A stretch of 64,000 nt of DNA, from NCBI RefSeq assembly GCF_012489685.1, contig NC_080046.1, positions 66,045,984-66,109,983 of the forward strand. The letters run 5' to 3'. Below, piece by piece: positions 46,337 to 58,167 of this stretch. This DNA comes from Lotus japonicus (lineage: Eukaryota > Streptophyta > Magnoliopsida > Fabales > Fabaceae). Within the stretch, counting starts at the first letter, position 1; every line of letters starts with the position of its first letter. A model generated the notes under the pieces. The model was not told the origin of the DNA, did not search any database, and saw only the letters and a program-made list of their open reading frames with translations. The translations under genes and the position numbers were made by a program.

Positions 46337-48855
46337 ATGAGTTCTGAAGGTGCAAGTGAAGAATGCCTTGGATGGGCAGCAACAGATACATCTGGAGTTC
46401 TGTCACCTTACAAATTCAGTCGCAGGTATGTGTGTACATTCTACTCCGGTTATAGAATGGTGTTGCATGTATAATACATAATGCACGTTTGTAAATTCTC
46501 CTGCAATTGATTTTAAAATCAATTCTGAAGAAAAGTTATGTGTGTAGCTTCCGACCACCAGAATCGATTCTGAGAAAAAATTAACTAATTCAAATATGCT
46601 AATACTTGACATGCTGGTGTTTTTACCTTTTTTCATAAAACATATATTGACAATATGATAATGATGGTTGCTCAGGGCTGTTGGAGACGATGATGTTTAT
46701 GTTAAAATCAGCCACTGCGGTGTTTGTTATGCTGATGTAGCTTGGACAAGGAATACACTTGGCAACTCAGTATATCCCTGTGTGCCTGGGTATGTGGACG
46801 TTTCTTACAGTTTGTACATGGCTGAGAATCTCATAATCCTATGTACTTTAAGCTAATAGTAATGATACTTACACACCCGAAAAGTGCAGACACTCGACAG
46901 ACATCATATTTCATCCTCTGTCTTCATATCACATTCATCATATATTACACCATTACTTCTCTCTCTTATTTTTGTTTCTCACTTTGAGTGTTTGCACTAT
47001 TTAGATGTCTACAAATCGTTTTCCCTTAAGCTAATCTACTTTTGGTCTTTTTTTCATATCAGACACGAGATTGCTGGGATTGTGACAAAGGTGGGTTCTA
47101 ATGTTCACGGTTTCAGTGTTGGTGACCATGTTGGAGTGGGGACTTATGTCAACTCATGCAGAGATTGTGAGTTTTGTGATGATGGACTGGAACATCATTG
47201 TGTCAAGGGATCAGTTTTCACTTTTAATGGTGTTGATCATGATGGTACAATTACAAAAGGAGGATACTCCAAGTTCATTGTAGTCCATGAAAGGTAAACT
47301 CACGCTGCTTTTAAGTAAACAACTTAATTAAGCGATTACATGAATAAACACATTGCATAAACACTTATTCATAAACTAATTATAGAAACTTATTGAGATA
47401 AGTTTAAATTAGATTATAAGTAGGTATAAACACTGATCCGTAATCCATTCTGAGCCTATTATGAAAATAATGTCAAAACAACTTATAGGTAGGTTATAAA
47501 TTATGTATCAACACTTAGAATTTAGAATTTTGTCAGGTCTTCTTCCTGAATTTTATTATGAGCCTCTAAAAGTACTTGTTTGGTTTCATATTGAAGGCAG
47601 GTTATAGCCCTGTTCATGACATATTTGGTCTTACATTTTCAGGTACTGCTTCTTGATACCCAAAAGCTATCCTCTGGCTTCAGCAGCTCCTTTGCTTTGT
47701 GCTGGAATTACTGTTTATTCTCCCATGATGCGCCATAAGATGAATCAACCTGGTAAATCTCTAGGAGTGATTGGTCTTGGTGGCCTCGGTCACATGGCAG
47801 TCAAGTTTGGAAAAGCATTTGGTTTAAATGTAACAGTTTTCAGCACTAGTATATCCAAGAAAGAAGAGGCACTGAGTTTGCTTGGTGCAGACCGGTTTGT
47901 GGTTTCATCTGATCAAGAGGAGATGAGGGTAAGTATCATATAATGCATCTATCTCAATTCACAGAACAATTTCTTTAGACCATGGAAATAATATTGAGAT
48001 CTGCCTTTAGAATCAGTGTGCTTTTAGACATGATTTTGGATAGAAATGATTTTGGTGCAATTGGTCATGGTAAAAGTGAGTTGAAAGTGAATTGATTTAT
48101 GTTTCAATACGTTTATGAAAAGTTAGTTTTTATAAGGTAATGCTGTGAAATCGAGTTACAAAATCTCAGTTGTTTATGTCTTTACTCTTGGTGGTTTCTC
48201 AGCAGAATTGATTTTAGGACCTAAATCAATTCTCTTAGTCGAATTTCAAACATCTATATAACCACCTAAAAGTAGTTCTGGTCAGTGAAAATTGATTCTA
48301 AGGCTCTCAAATGTGGAACCAAACACACTATCTATTGTAAATGAGTTTCCATGATGGCTTATGCTTCTTCTATATTGATGGTGTTTCTAATGCAGGCATT
48401 GGCTAAATCGTTGGACTTTATAGTTGACACAGCATCTGGTCCTCACTCTTTTGATCCTTACATGGCACTGTTGAAGTCATTTGGTGTTCTGGCCCTAGTT
48501 GGGTTCCCAGGTGAAATCAAAATCCACCCGGGGCTCCTTATCATGGGTAAGTTGCTTTAAACATACAAAAGTTTTGTCATAATGACCATGTTTCATTCAT
48601 GCGATTGATTACTTCATTGAAGTAACGAGACTTAAAGTATGCATAATCTGTTTGGCAGGAAGTAGAACTGTTTCTGGAAGTGGTGTAGGTGGTACAAAAG
48701 AAATACGAGACATGATTGAATTCTGTGTAGCAAACGAGATTCATCCAAATATTGAAGTGGTTCCAATCCAATATGCCAATGAAGCTCTTGATAGAGTCAT
48801 AAAGAAGGACGTGAAATATCGGTTTGTCATAGATATTGAGAACTCCCTAAATTAA
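46337..48855 (+). CDS. CAD1: Cinnamyl alcohol dehydrogenase, CAD1-type
   Basis: Zinc- and NADP(H)-dependent medium-chain alcohol dehydrogenase that reduces hydroxycinnamaldehydes to alcohols for lignin or related phenolics; members of this subgroup are often annotated 'probable CAD1' or mannitol dehydrogenase-like. Six coding exons, 46337-46425, 46676-46789, 47063-47293, 47643-47928, 48396-48546, 48659-48855, join in frame to 355 residues, normal for CAD. Catalytic zinc ligands: Cys47 in [10 protein letters not shown], His69-Glu70 in GHE, Cys164 in PLLCAG. Structural zinc: Cys100, 103, 106, 114 in [15 protein letters not shown]. Cofactor loop GLGGLG at 189-194. All are intact. The start is set by MSSEGASEE, matching the family's N-terminus. 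A pseudogene copy follows 3 kb downstream. Substrate preference is not readable from sequence. Confidence 0.95.
47980..48335. repeat. Dispersed foldback-like repeat in CAD intron 4
   Basis: Contains AATTGATTTTAGGACCTAAATCAATT and several AATCAATTC/GAATTGATT motifs in both orientations, ending TGTGGAACCAAACACAC. Similar pieces occur in intron 1 (about 46495-46575). A legume-type MITE is likely; ends were not defined. Confidence 0.4.
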
Positions 48856-50640
48856 TAGGATGATTGGAATTGCTTCTCAAGCTAGACATTATTGGAATTC
48901 ACCTAGCTCGCTACATACTTCAGGAAAGAGGTGATTTAAAGCGTGTTACACAAATAAGCTCTTGAGATGGTCATTTATAGGGGTGTGAAATATGGTTTGT
49001 AATTTCATCACCCTATACTTCTTATAGGGGTGTTTCAGAGACTGCATCCTCTTCTTCTTTTTCGGCTGTTGTTTAGTTGTTTGTTTTTTCAGGACTAGCC
49101 CCTTCCTTTTGAAAAAATAAAAATGGTTTGTAAGTAGGATATCTAAATATCCATAAGATAATACTAAAGGAATTGGAAGTTTCTTCCAAGTCTTTTTTTC
49201 CGTATATTTCTACTATAGTTTTCAATACATGCAGCAATTTATTGGACGGTTGATGATGTTATTGCATATGCAGAATACATGTTGAATCATTACTGAAAAA
49301 GTTGAATTGAGACACTTTATCATTATTTTTATTCTCTTGTTTTAAACTTGTTATTGTTTACTTTATCATTTGCCAATTTACAAATATGTTTACAAATTTG
49401 AACCCTTTTAACTCAAGAATTTTAATGAAGTACAATCCTTGTGGAATCGACAAAAGCTAATTTACTACTTCGGGTCTTGGTTTTAAGTAGTACGTAAATT
49501 AGAAAACCAACAAAACCGCTAAGCCGCCTCGATCAAACCACCGCCAAGCTCCTGCCTTAGCCTCAGTGGTGCTTACACCTTTGTCGCACTTGCATCTACG
49601 TCATGCATTTGTCCTCATGTGGTCACTTTGTTGTGCTCGTGCCTGCATCGCACCACCGTCGTGCCTTCATTCTCACGAGTCACGACCTCCGTTGGGCACA
49701 TCCGTTGAAAATCTCATACATACATGTAAAAGATCTCATTTGTATTTTATTAAAATGCATAGATCTTATTTTGATTTGATTTAATAACCAAAGAGAGTTA
49801 TTTTCTTTCTAAATCTGTTAGTGTGTTTGGATAGGATTTTAACCTAGATTTTGATGAAAAATTTGTGATTTTCCCTAGTGATGAGATCGGTTGTTGTTGT
49901 TTTCTTTCTTTCCTTGTCATTTTTTAAATTAAGACTTGACCAACCAGCCCAACCATATGATACTTGAGTTGGTTAGATTTGGGTTCGTTTAAATATTTTA
50001 TCAATATATCTTATGGCGGACAATAGTTTTCTAGAAACTTTGTTTATTTAGTGCCCATAACTATTCACTTGTTGGTCATCAATGAATAGTTTCAAAATCA
50101 TTGAAATTAACACATGCAATTAAATTTTTGAAGAATCTTTTTTTGGAATTGTGGTTGTATTCAATTAATAAACATTGCAGCAGTTGTACACCTTTGTACC
50201 AAAAAAAAAAGTTGTACACCTCCTCAAAAGGAAAAAAATCTAGTTGATATTCCTTACGATTTCAAACTGCCGCAAAAAAGGACATCAAATGTAGTGTGCA
50301 TGTTTTTTTCTTTTTTTTGACTGAGTAGTGTGCATGTTGAACTGTGATATATGTTAACATGTGGCTATTCCAACGGTTGATCAAAACCGATGTAGATTGA
50401 AGCACGGCGCTTCTAACCATAACGCTTTATTAACCGCCGCGAATATACATTTTCTAGCACCTTGCATTGTCACAACTCCACCGCACTTCTAGTTAATCAC
50501 TCAGCTTCATTGGAGATCAATCTTGTCAAACCCGAACAAAAAGTGAAAAGAAGTGAGGATAACTAAATCTACTTAAAAAATTATTGAAAAACCAAATCAC
50601 ACATCAACTCTGTTGAAAGGATTAAACGTGATTTATTTTA
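48856..50640. other. CAD 3' flank and intergenic DNA
   Basis: The first 450 bp are CAD 3' untranslated or flanking sequence, since parts (GTGTGAAATATGGTTTGTA, GGAATTGGAAG) recur after the pseudogene at 58320-58390. The rest shows no gene; a slightly GC-richer patch at 49500-49700 has no recognisable product. Confidence 0.45.
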
Positions 50641-50664
50641 CAATAATGTTTGAAAAGTTGGAAG

Positions 50665-51405
50665 GGCTGACATAATGGATGAGCTATTTCTTTTAGCTTT
50701 GTGCATAAGCAAACTTTTACAATAATGTACGAGGTTTAATGCGTTGTTGAATTCTGTATGGATAAGCGGTTTGCTAATTTGACATTTTAATATTTTTATT
50801 TATACACCGGATTGAAAGCCTCAGCAGTTTTCAAACGAATCTCTTGCTCTGATGCCAGAAGGGTTGGTTCTGTCTATTGTTTGAAAGCTTGTGGTCTGAG
50901 GAATTTTTTCTTCTCTACACTCTGTGGAGTAGAAAGAGCTGGGCTTGGGCTGAGTTATTAGTCTTCTTTGTAAATTTCCTTGAAAATATTCTCTTGACTT
51001 TTCAAGATTGGTACTCTTTTTCCTTGTTAGGTTTTCCCAAGGGGGTTTTACCCTAGCAAGGTTTTAATGAGGCTTGTCTTGGTTAGTCTATTTTCAAGGA
51101 GGTATTAGGTAGGGTAGTTCCTTCATCTTTAGGTTTTGTCTCTTTTTCTTTTCTTTCTCCTTTTGTATTGGGTTGAAGTACCCATTGTACTTCTATTCAA
51201 TATATTTCTAATTGCCCATAAAAAAAAATAAGGTGCATTTGTTTATCATGTATGTTGAATTTTCGCATTTGCGGCGGTTTTTATAGTGCTGCTAAACAAT
51301 GTTAAATTCACAGATGAACTGGGAGAAAGGAAACAACAACAAAAGGCCACTTCCACTTTCTCTCTTCACCTCCTCTTCCTCTTCGTTAGACTTACACAGG
51401 TCCCT
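50665..51405 (+). promoter_or_regulatory. CAD pseudogene promoter and leader, split by a LINE tail
   Basis: CTGACATAATGGATGAGCTA at 50668 and the leader at 51270-51401 match the promoter and first exon of the intact CAD gene. Between them lies a LINE 3' end (50880-51230), which pushes the two parts about 500 bp apart compared with the intact copy. Confidence 0.55.
50880..51230 (+). mobile_element. LINE 3' end fragment
   Basis: A T/G-rich 3' untranslated-type segment ends TATTGGGTTGAAGTACCCAT, TTCTATTCAATATATTTC, then CCATAAAAAAAA, the best-preserved of the LINE tails in the window. 5'-truncated; no reverse transcriptase. Confidence 0.6.
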
Positions 51406-52400
51406 GCAGTTAACTGCCCTGCTTTTGGCTTAACTTTTGTTTGCATGTTACTTTTCATTTACATCGAAGTTACGAATTGATTCATATCAAAGGCTCACCC
51501 CCCTTGTGTCTCTTCTAAAGTAATTAATGATGGTTTGGGATCTTAGAATAAGGACTACTTGACCCATATTTCTAATCACTAAAAACCCTTTTGCAAGTAA
51601 AACTTTGAACGTATCTTTTAATAAGTGAGATCTCAACACATCCACTCACGCTTGAATATAGCTATTTGAGGATTGTTTGTGGTCTTTGAAAGATTTTGAA
51701 ACTTGCAAAATAGTAACTTGAAGAAGAAAATAAGTTCGAAAGTCTCTCTTTTTTTGAAATGAAGTTCAAAAGTATCTGAAAGTGTAAAACATCAGCCAAA
51801 TTAATTCATACAATGACTATCTTGATCAAAATTTTAGCAAACCAAATTTGTCTCTAACCCACACTTCACACATTTTGGGACTTTTGAACGTATTTCTTTC
51901 TTCCGGTTACAAACATCTCAGGGCCAAAACCAAGTTAACCATTCATTAATTTACTTTTAGTCATATCTTCAATCAGTGAACCTCAACATGAGTCTACATT
52001 TTCCTTAATTACATGCATGCATCAATATCCCCAACTTTTTTCTACTTCTATGTCGACATGAAATTTTTTGCCCCAAAACTTCACTGATTTATCTTAATTT
52101 ACATTGAAGTAACTAATTATGTTATGGTGAAGTAGAAAAATTATGAGTTCTGAAGGTGTCGGTGAAGATTGCCTTGGATATGCATCAAGAGATTCATCTG
52201 GGGTTCTGTCACCCTACAAACTCAGTCGCAGGTATATACTAGGATTGTACCCGTGCGATGCACGGCGCCTAATTTCTCTCCTTTGTTCCCATTTTTTTTA
52301 GATCAAGTGTATAATAAAATCGGCCCTGTTAATTTTATACATTTAAATGGTTTGTTCTTACATAAACAATTAATGTATATAGATAGCATATTAAAAAGAA

Positions 52401-52798
52401 GGTGCTTGCTGTGGTACCTTGAGTCAATTCAAGGCGTGGTACCCAAAATGAGTTAAATGAGTAGTAAAAACTTATATATCCGTTGAAAGTTTGATTTTAA
52501 TATATTATAGTAATGTAGTATTCCATTGTTAGAGACGTAAAATCTCTTTGTTGTGTTTTGTTAACTTTTGTTCTTCCGTCAAATATGGTCAATTGACGCG
52601 CATCGTCACCACCTTCGTTCGTCTTCACTACTCATCTATTTTTCATTAAAAAATAAATTTTATTGAATGAAGTTAATTGAAAAGTAAAATAAAATTTGAA
52701 AATGTAAAATTTACATTGAAAAACATAGTAATAATCTATTAAATAACATAATGTGGGTATCACACCCAAACAAAATTATGGGTACCACAGAATTTTCC
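52401..52798. mobile_element. MULE-type MITE inside the Helitron
   Basis: TAAAAAGAA (9 bp) stands at 52392-52400 and 52799-52807. Between them the ends share TGTGGTACC in inverted orientation, with weaker pairing outward. A 9-bp duplication suggests Mutator-type mobilisation. Terminal repeats are imperfect, so confidence is moderate. Confidence 0.6.
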
Positions 52799-53821
52799 TA
52801 AAAAGAATACCATCACCATACTATAGTTGAGGGAAGTAAATATGATGCATATCAGAAACAAACTCTATTTTATCTTATCATTGTAAATGATGATAAAAAT
52901 CAAACTTTTACTATAGTTGGACCCTAATCCATTAAACCACTCGTCCCTACCTAGCCATGGAAATCTATCATAACAATTTCAAGTAAACTAAATTTAACCC
53001 CATAATGAAACAATTAACAGCATAACACATAGAATACACCACACACTTCTCACTATTTTCCCTGCTAACTATTTAACTTAATGATAATCATACCACTAAT
53101 TACTTGCAAAACTGACTATGTTCTTAGTATAACTTCATTTTAAGGTGCCAATTTTCTACACCTGTACTCATTAGGCAACAACTAAAAGGAGTTGTGCCTC
53201 TGTCTCTATTTTGTGTATGGCATATGTACTCCATAATTAATTGTGTAATTTAAGAGTTAAGAATGAGATAAATAGAATTGAGATGTAATATATGTAAGAT
53301 ATACTTAAAAGATTCACTATCTCTCAGTATAGGGTGTGGATCTCATAATACAAAAGATTAGTAATTATTAGCCATTTTATAAATAGTGTATGAACCAATG
53401 GTAGAAAAAATAACTCATCTCAGTCACATAAAAGAAACCGAGTAAAGATAAATGCATAGAAAGAAAATAGAAAAATATACACAATCAAAGCAGATATGTA
53501 TTAAAGAAACCATTGCATACATAGATAGGTCCACAGTACAGCATATATTGGATATGTCAGTTACATGACAGAGATTCCTACATGATACATTAAAACATAA
53601 AGATAAAAGCATTGAATTGGAGTGTGTAACTGTGGTCAGGGTACAGTGACCAAATTCAATTCATGCATCAAAAAGTGAGGACTGAACTTGACAACAATAC
53701 TAATCCTACTAATACTATAACAAAAAGTTTTTGGAGCTATTGTCAGATAAGGCAATCTGCATCTTTTTCAGCATATCAGACTATATAGTCTGAAACCTCC
53801 TAGTAATAGGTAGAGATAAGC

Positions 53822-56800
53822 TCAGGGAGCAACCTCATCATCATCTGAGATCACAATCACCTCATCACCATATACACCTTTCTTCAGCACTTTGTCATTG
53901 TCATCATCAACATGTTCAATCTTGACCTTGTATTTAAGGCCACATTCATCCAAATTATCCACCATGTCTTCTCCTTCAGAAGGATCACTGTCCTCAGTGC
54001 TTTCATCTGCAGACACTATGCCATCAAGTTCATCATCTTCCACAGCAAAGTCAATAAACTTCTTCCCAGCAACAACTTCACTTAAAGTGAATCCAGATTT
54101 AGATTCCTCAGTTTCAACAGCCTTTGGAGTACCATCAATGGAAACAACTCTTTCTCCATCTGCAACTAAAGATTCAGTCCCAGCTACATCTTTGGTTTCA
54201 GTTTCAGCATTTGTCTCCTTTGGCTCATCATTCAGATCAAACTCAGTATCAGCAACACGTTTCTTTCCTTTGATCTAAGCAGCAACTTCCTCAACAGCAT
54301 TAACATCCTCATATTCTGACTCAAAGTCAATCACCAGCTTCCTTCGCAGGCGACGATTACCTCTTTCAAGACTGCTGGATTCAGATAACCCAAGACTCTT
54401 GTCACTCATGTTCAAGCTACTTTCATCAGCAGATGATTTCTTCCCCATCTTAGGGAAAGATGGCATGAACTTGGCCTGTTGTACAACAACATAGATCAGC
54501 AAAAAACCTATCAAATGAAAATATACAAAAAGTGTACACTAAATATATTTATTGCAATGCTATTCAATGCAGAATTCTACTGTGAATATTGATCAAAATA
54601 GGACATGTGTAATGTATGAACCAAATATCCAAAGAATCAACCTTATTGGGTGTAACTATTGCATCATGATCATGCAACATAGCAATTATGTCCAAATCAC
54701 AGCAAATCCTCATCACCTCAAAGCAATCATCCTTGCCATACATCATACCAACTTTGTTGCGGACCATAAAAGCATCTCCAAGCCAGCTACACGGTTTTCA
54801 ATGTCCTCATGATACTCCCCTTCAGGAATGCTTTTGTTCTCAAGCTGAAATGTAAAGTTAAAAAGATGGGTTAAAAGCTTTAGCAGCAGTATACACGTGG
54901 TGGAAAAAATGCAAGATCCATAAGTGCAAAATCAAGAATTCAGAATAAGTTACTGCAATGTTATTGATCAATTCTTCACATGAAAAGCCAGTAAACTGTT
55001 CTGCCTCAGGGTCGTATAACACAAATACAGCGCTGTCGACGCCGTCAAAAACCTCTACTTTGAACTGAAACATGTACACATTTTAGGTGCAATTTATTCT
55101 ACCATTAGTTATCTAAGGAATTTTTATCTTAGATAAATATACAAAATCTGGCTTCTTAGAAATACTTGTTAATCATTTCACCAATGATACATCCACATTT
55201 TAGACAGTCATACTTAACACCATTCATTCTAAGTTCACTGAAACATCTACATGCTTGATATGACCATTGCCCATCCCTAAGGACCCCGACTATTACAGCA
55301 TGCACTATGAATATCCCCCCCTGTTTAGTGAAATAATCAAAGTAGATACAAAAACAATCTATGAACACAAATAATGGAGCTAAATTAGAAAAGAATGAAT
55401 TTGATCACCTCTTTAGTTTCCAGCAGCTGAGTTAATGTTTTCCTAGGGTAGGTATTAAGCATTTCATCCCTAAGGCTCAGATTAGACTCATTAGTGGGAA
55501 TAAATCCAACAGGTCCATGGTAATTCAAACCAAGAACATCCAATATGAAGATAGCAGCATTACATATAGATCAGATATAATGTTATACGACATTTTTAAA
55601 AAAATATTAGTCATTATATGGCAGATGGTTTATACCTTTTAGTTAACTCAATAGCATCATGAATGTTTGGGTTGAAATGAACTTTTGAAGATACAGGTGT
55701 GCCTTCAATGAGAAATTTGTTTGCAAATACAAGTGTTTTCAGTTATTAAAGAGTAAGATAGAAATTGCATTATATACAATGCTTCAAATCAGATTATGTA
55801 GAGGAATTGTGAGTACTATTGAAAAGAGTTTTCACATACCTTTGAAGCTTTTGACCTTAACAAACTGAAATGCAATTACAGACCTCTTAGTCCAGTTAGA
55901 AGCCAAATAGTCAGCAACAATGTTCACCAAACTCCCAATAAGAAGACATCTAATTTTTCCCCTGAAATAGAATGTGGTTGAGAGATAAGTTCATAATCAT
56001 CAGGTTTATTAGCTATAAGCCATAAATAAATATGCCAACAATACCTTGAATCTTGCAGATCAATATGCAACATCTTAGTGAGCTGACTGTCTTTTATGAA
56101 GAGCTTCTCTTGACCAGCAGCAGAAATAACTCCCAAACAATCTGATTATAAATTCCAGAATTTAGGTTTGTGTTTGGTATTTAAATGGATACATTAAGGT
56201 AATACTGAATGAACTAAAGCTTTTACATACCAATCAGGTGGGTAAAATCACTAACCCTGTTACGAATAATCTGAGTATTGTAAAAAGACCAGCCATTGCG
56301 AGGGATTCGAACATCAAAGCTTTCAGCAACACTTGTGCAGGTATGGAATATCAACCTAAAGTCATGAGGGGTCAATCGAATGCCATCATTTAAAACAACC
56401 TTGAAATGAGATATGTTGTACACCCTTCCAACTTCAATAGGACGAGTAATAGGGTGCCTCCTGCACACAGAAGCTTGTATCTTTGTCCCCTAACAACCAT
56501 AATAGTTACAACAAACAGTTCAGAATTTACATGTTGAAAGTGTAAAAATAATGGTGTATATAAAAGGAATTCAGCTTACCCTTCTGTCGATCAAGATCAT
56601 ATCCAAGCAAGAGGGTGTCAGTGTAATGTGGTCAAATGGTATTCTCCACACAGCAACAGCACGGACCCTGATGCTCCATGACCGTCCCTGTTGTTGAATT
56701 GAAGTAACATGATCAATCGCTGACAACTGAGTATCCATTGGAAGTTCAGGAAAATTAACACAAAAGCAAATTTGATGGGAAAGGAGCTTCAAGAACTCAG

Positions 56801-57120
56801 GCAAGTGTGTATTCAATCGGAAACAATGTAATGTATTTATAGCAGATGAGGGTAACAATTCAATTAATTTAAGGATTAAATTAAAAAAAAGAACTAACCT
56901 CTAGCTGGTTCAGTACTATAAAGAGATGAGAGCACTGAGTTGTCGACTATGGAAGGGATTCTTACATCACAAAGGACATGGAAATCTTCCAAAACAGTGC
57001 ACAATCGGCTTCAAGGGATCATTCACAGGGGATACTTCCCACATCCGGATAACTCTAGTCCTAATTTTGAAGAAATTTTTCCCAGGGCATAGACTCTTGA
57101 TTGGATTAACATGAACACCC
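53822..57120 (-). pseudogene. RPA1: Replication protein A 70-kDa subunit-like gene (Helitron cargo), broken
   Basis: Single-strand DNA-binding protein of the RPA1 family, which plant Helitrons often carry. Minus-strand exons give OB-fold pieces in the right order: FFKIRTRVIRMWEV (about 57050); WSIRVRAVAVWRIP; GTKIQASVCRRHP with VGRVYNISHFKVV (about 56400); GVISAAGQEKLFIKDSQLTK (56100); SVIAFQFVKVKSFK; the zinc-ribbon domain WSYQACRCF...YDCLKCG (55250-55170); FKVEVFDGVDSAVFVLYDP; RICCDLDIIAML; then an acidic tail. Breaks: the first OB fold hits a stop and shift near 56985, a small indel near 54783 shifts the frame, and TAG at 54277-54275 splits the tail, which then stays open to 53822. The true start is uncertain. 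Most GT-AG borders are intact, so decay is recent. Confidence 0.8.
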
Positions 57121-57764
57121 ATGTCTCCGATCAAAATTGGGGAAAATTGATCACCTAAAACCAAAATAGGAGCGGGATAATGAAGTAAAAAAAACACAGT
57201 GAAACAACTTATGGACATCTCAGACCATAAGGGTCCAATTTATAGCAAGGAGCTCACAGTTCCACAACCAAATTTTCGAATTGAATTGATTTCAGCTATA
57301 ATAGACTTAGGGGATCAGATAGGGTGTAAGAAAAGAACCTGTAAAGCGATAGCCATAGCTGCCTGAGTAAGCAATAGTTGTCAAAAGTATCATGGTTTAT
57401 GAAAATTGAGAAGGGGAAATAGATAATAGTCATCCTCCATATCTTAATAGGACATAGCAATGGCAGAAAAAAATCTCAACAGATAAGAACATAACGTAGG
57501 ACAACTGTCGAAGAAGATAACAAAGGCTAACAAAGTGCATAGATAGGGACTCAGTAGATACAGAAGGATGATAATTGATAATGATGATTGATCAGAGCTG
57601 TTGGAAATGAAGATGTTTATGTTAAAATCGATCACCCATTGTCGTGTTTGTTAAGCTGATGTAATTTGGACAAGGGATTTGCATGGGAACTCAATGTACC
57701 CTGTTGTGCCTGGGTATGTGGACTACATACATTGCTGAGAATCCTATATATATATCTCGCTTCG

Positions 57765-57925
57765 TTTGGATACGAGCTTACTAGAGTTTATCTACTAGAA
57801 AAAGTACTAAGTACCCATTAGAATGCAAACCAAAGAGCATTTATCAGAGCTTATTTAGTGCATATTCTTGAAGATAAGCTCCAATAAACTTCAAGGTCTA
57901 ATAAGCTTCAATCAGTGTTCTTTGT
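57765..57925. repeat. Dispersed repeat in CAD pseudogene intron 2
   Basis: GAGCTTACTAGAGTTTATCT and AGATAAGCTCCAATAAACTT in opposing orientation. Same family as the pieces in OPT intron 3 and CAD intron 3. Confidence 0.4.
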
Positions 57926-58167
57926 TTTGCAACCAAGCCGGTACATAATACTTAAGCTAATTTATCTGTGACTTTTTTCATACCAGACAGTGTTGGTGAC
58001 CATGTTGGAGTGGGCACTTATGTCAACTCATGCAAGGATTGTGACTTTTGCAATGATGGACTAGAAAATCGTTGTCTCAAGGGATCAATTTACACTTTTA
58101 ATGCTGTTGATATTGATGGTACAATTACAAAAGGATGATACTCCAATTTCATTGTAGTCCGTGAAAG

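Larger units (their letters stand above)
52239..57570 (-). mobile_element. Helitron carrying an RPA70-like gene
   Basis: On the minus strand the left end reads CCGTGCATCGCACGG, a 6-bp-stem hairpin, then GTACAATC and CTAG, followed by T. Hairpin, short spacer and CTRR next to T is the Helitron 3' terminus. On the plus strand CTAG is at 52239-52242, preceded by A, consistent with insertion between A and T. The other end must lie near 57565-57580, where homology to CAD intron 1 resumes; a clear 5' TC end was not recognised. The cargo is an RPA-like gene in the same orientation. No Rep/helicase gene is present, so the element is non-autonomous. Confidence 0.75.
52143..58167 (+). pseudogene. CAD pseudogene, second tandem copy, split by a Helitron
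   Basis: Exon 1 (52143-52231) is intact, the same 89 bp as in the functional copy, starting MSSEGVGEDCLGY. The Helitron follows 7 bp into the intron. Exon 2 (57596-57713) has an insertion beside the SHCGVC block that shifts the frame to a stop. Exon 3 (57987-58167) has lost about 50 bp at its start, including the GHE zinc ligands, and carries a GGATGA stop near its end. Exons 4-6 are absent: sequence like the intact gene's 3' flank begins about 150 bp later. No functional enzyme is possible. The Helitron could have landed before or after the other damage. Confidence 0.9.

Noticed and set aside
53892..54278. Serine-rich 128-residue frame on the plus strand
   Set aside because: It is antisense to the acidic tail of the RPA-like gene; Asp/Glu codons read backwards give Ser/Phe/Leu-rich frames.
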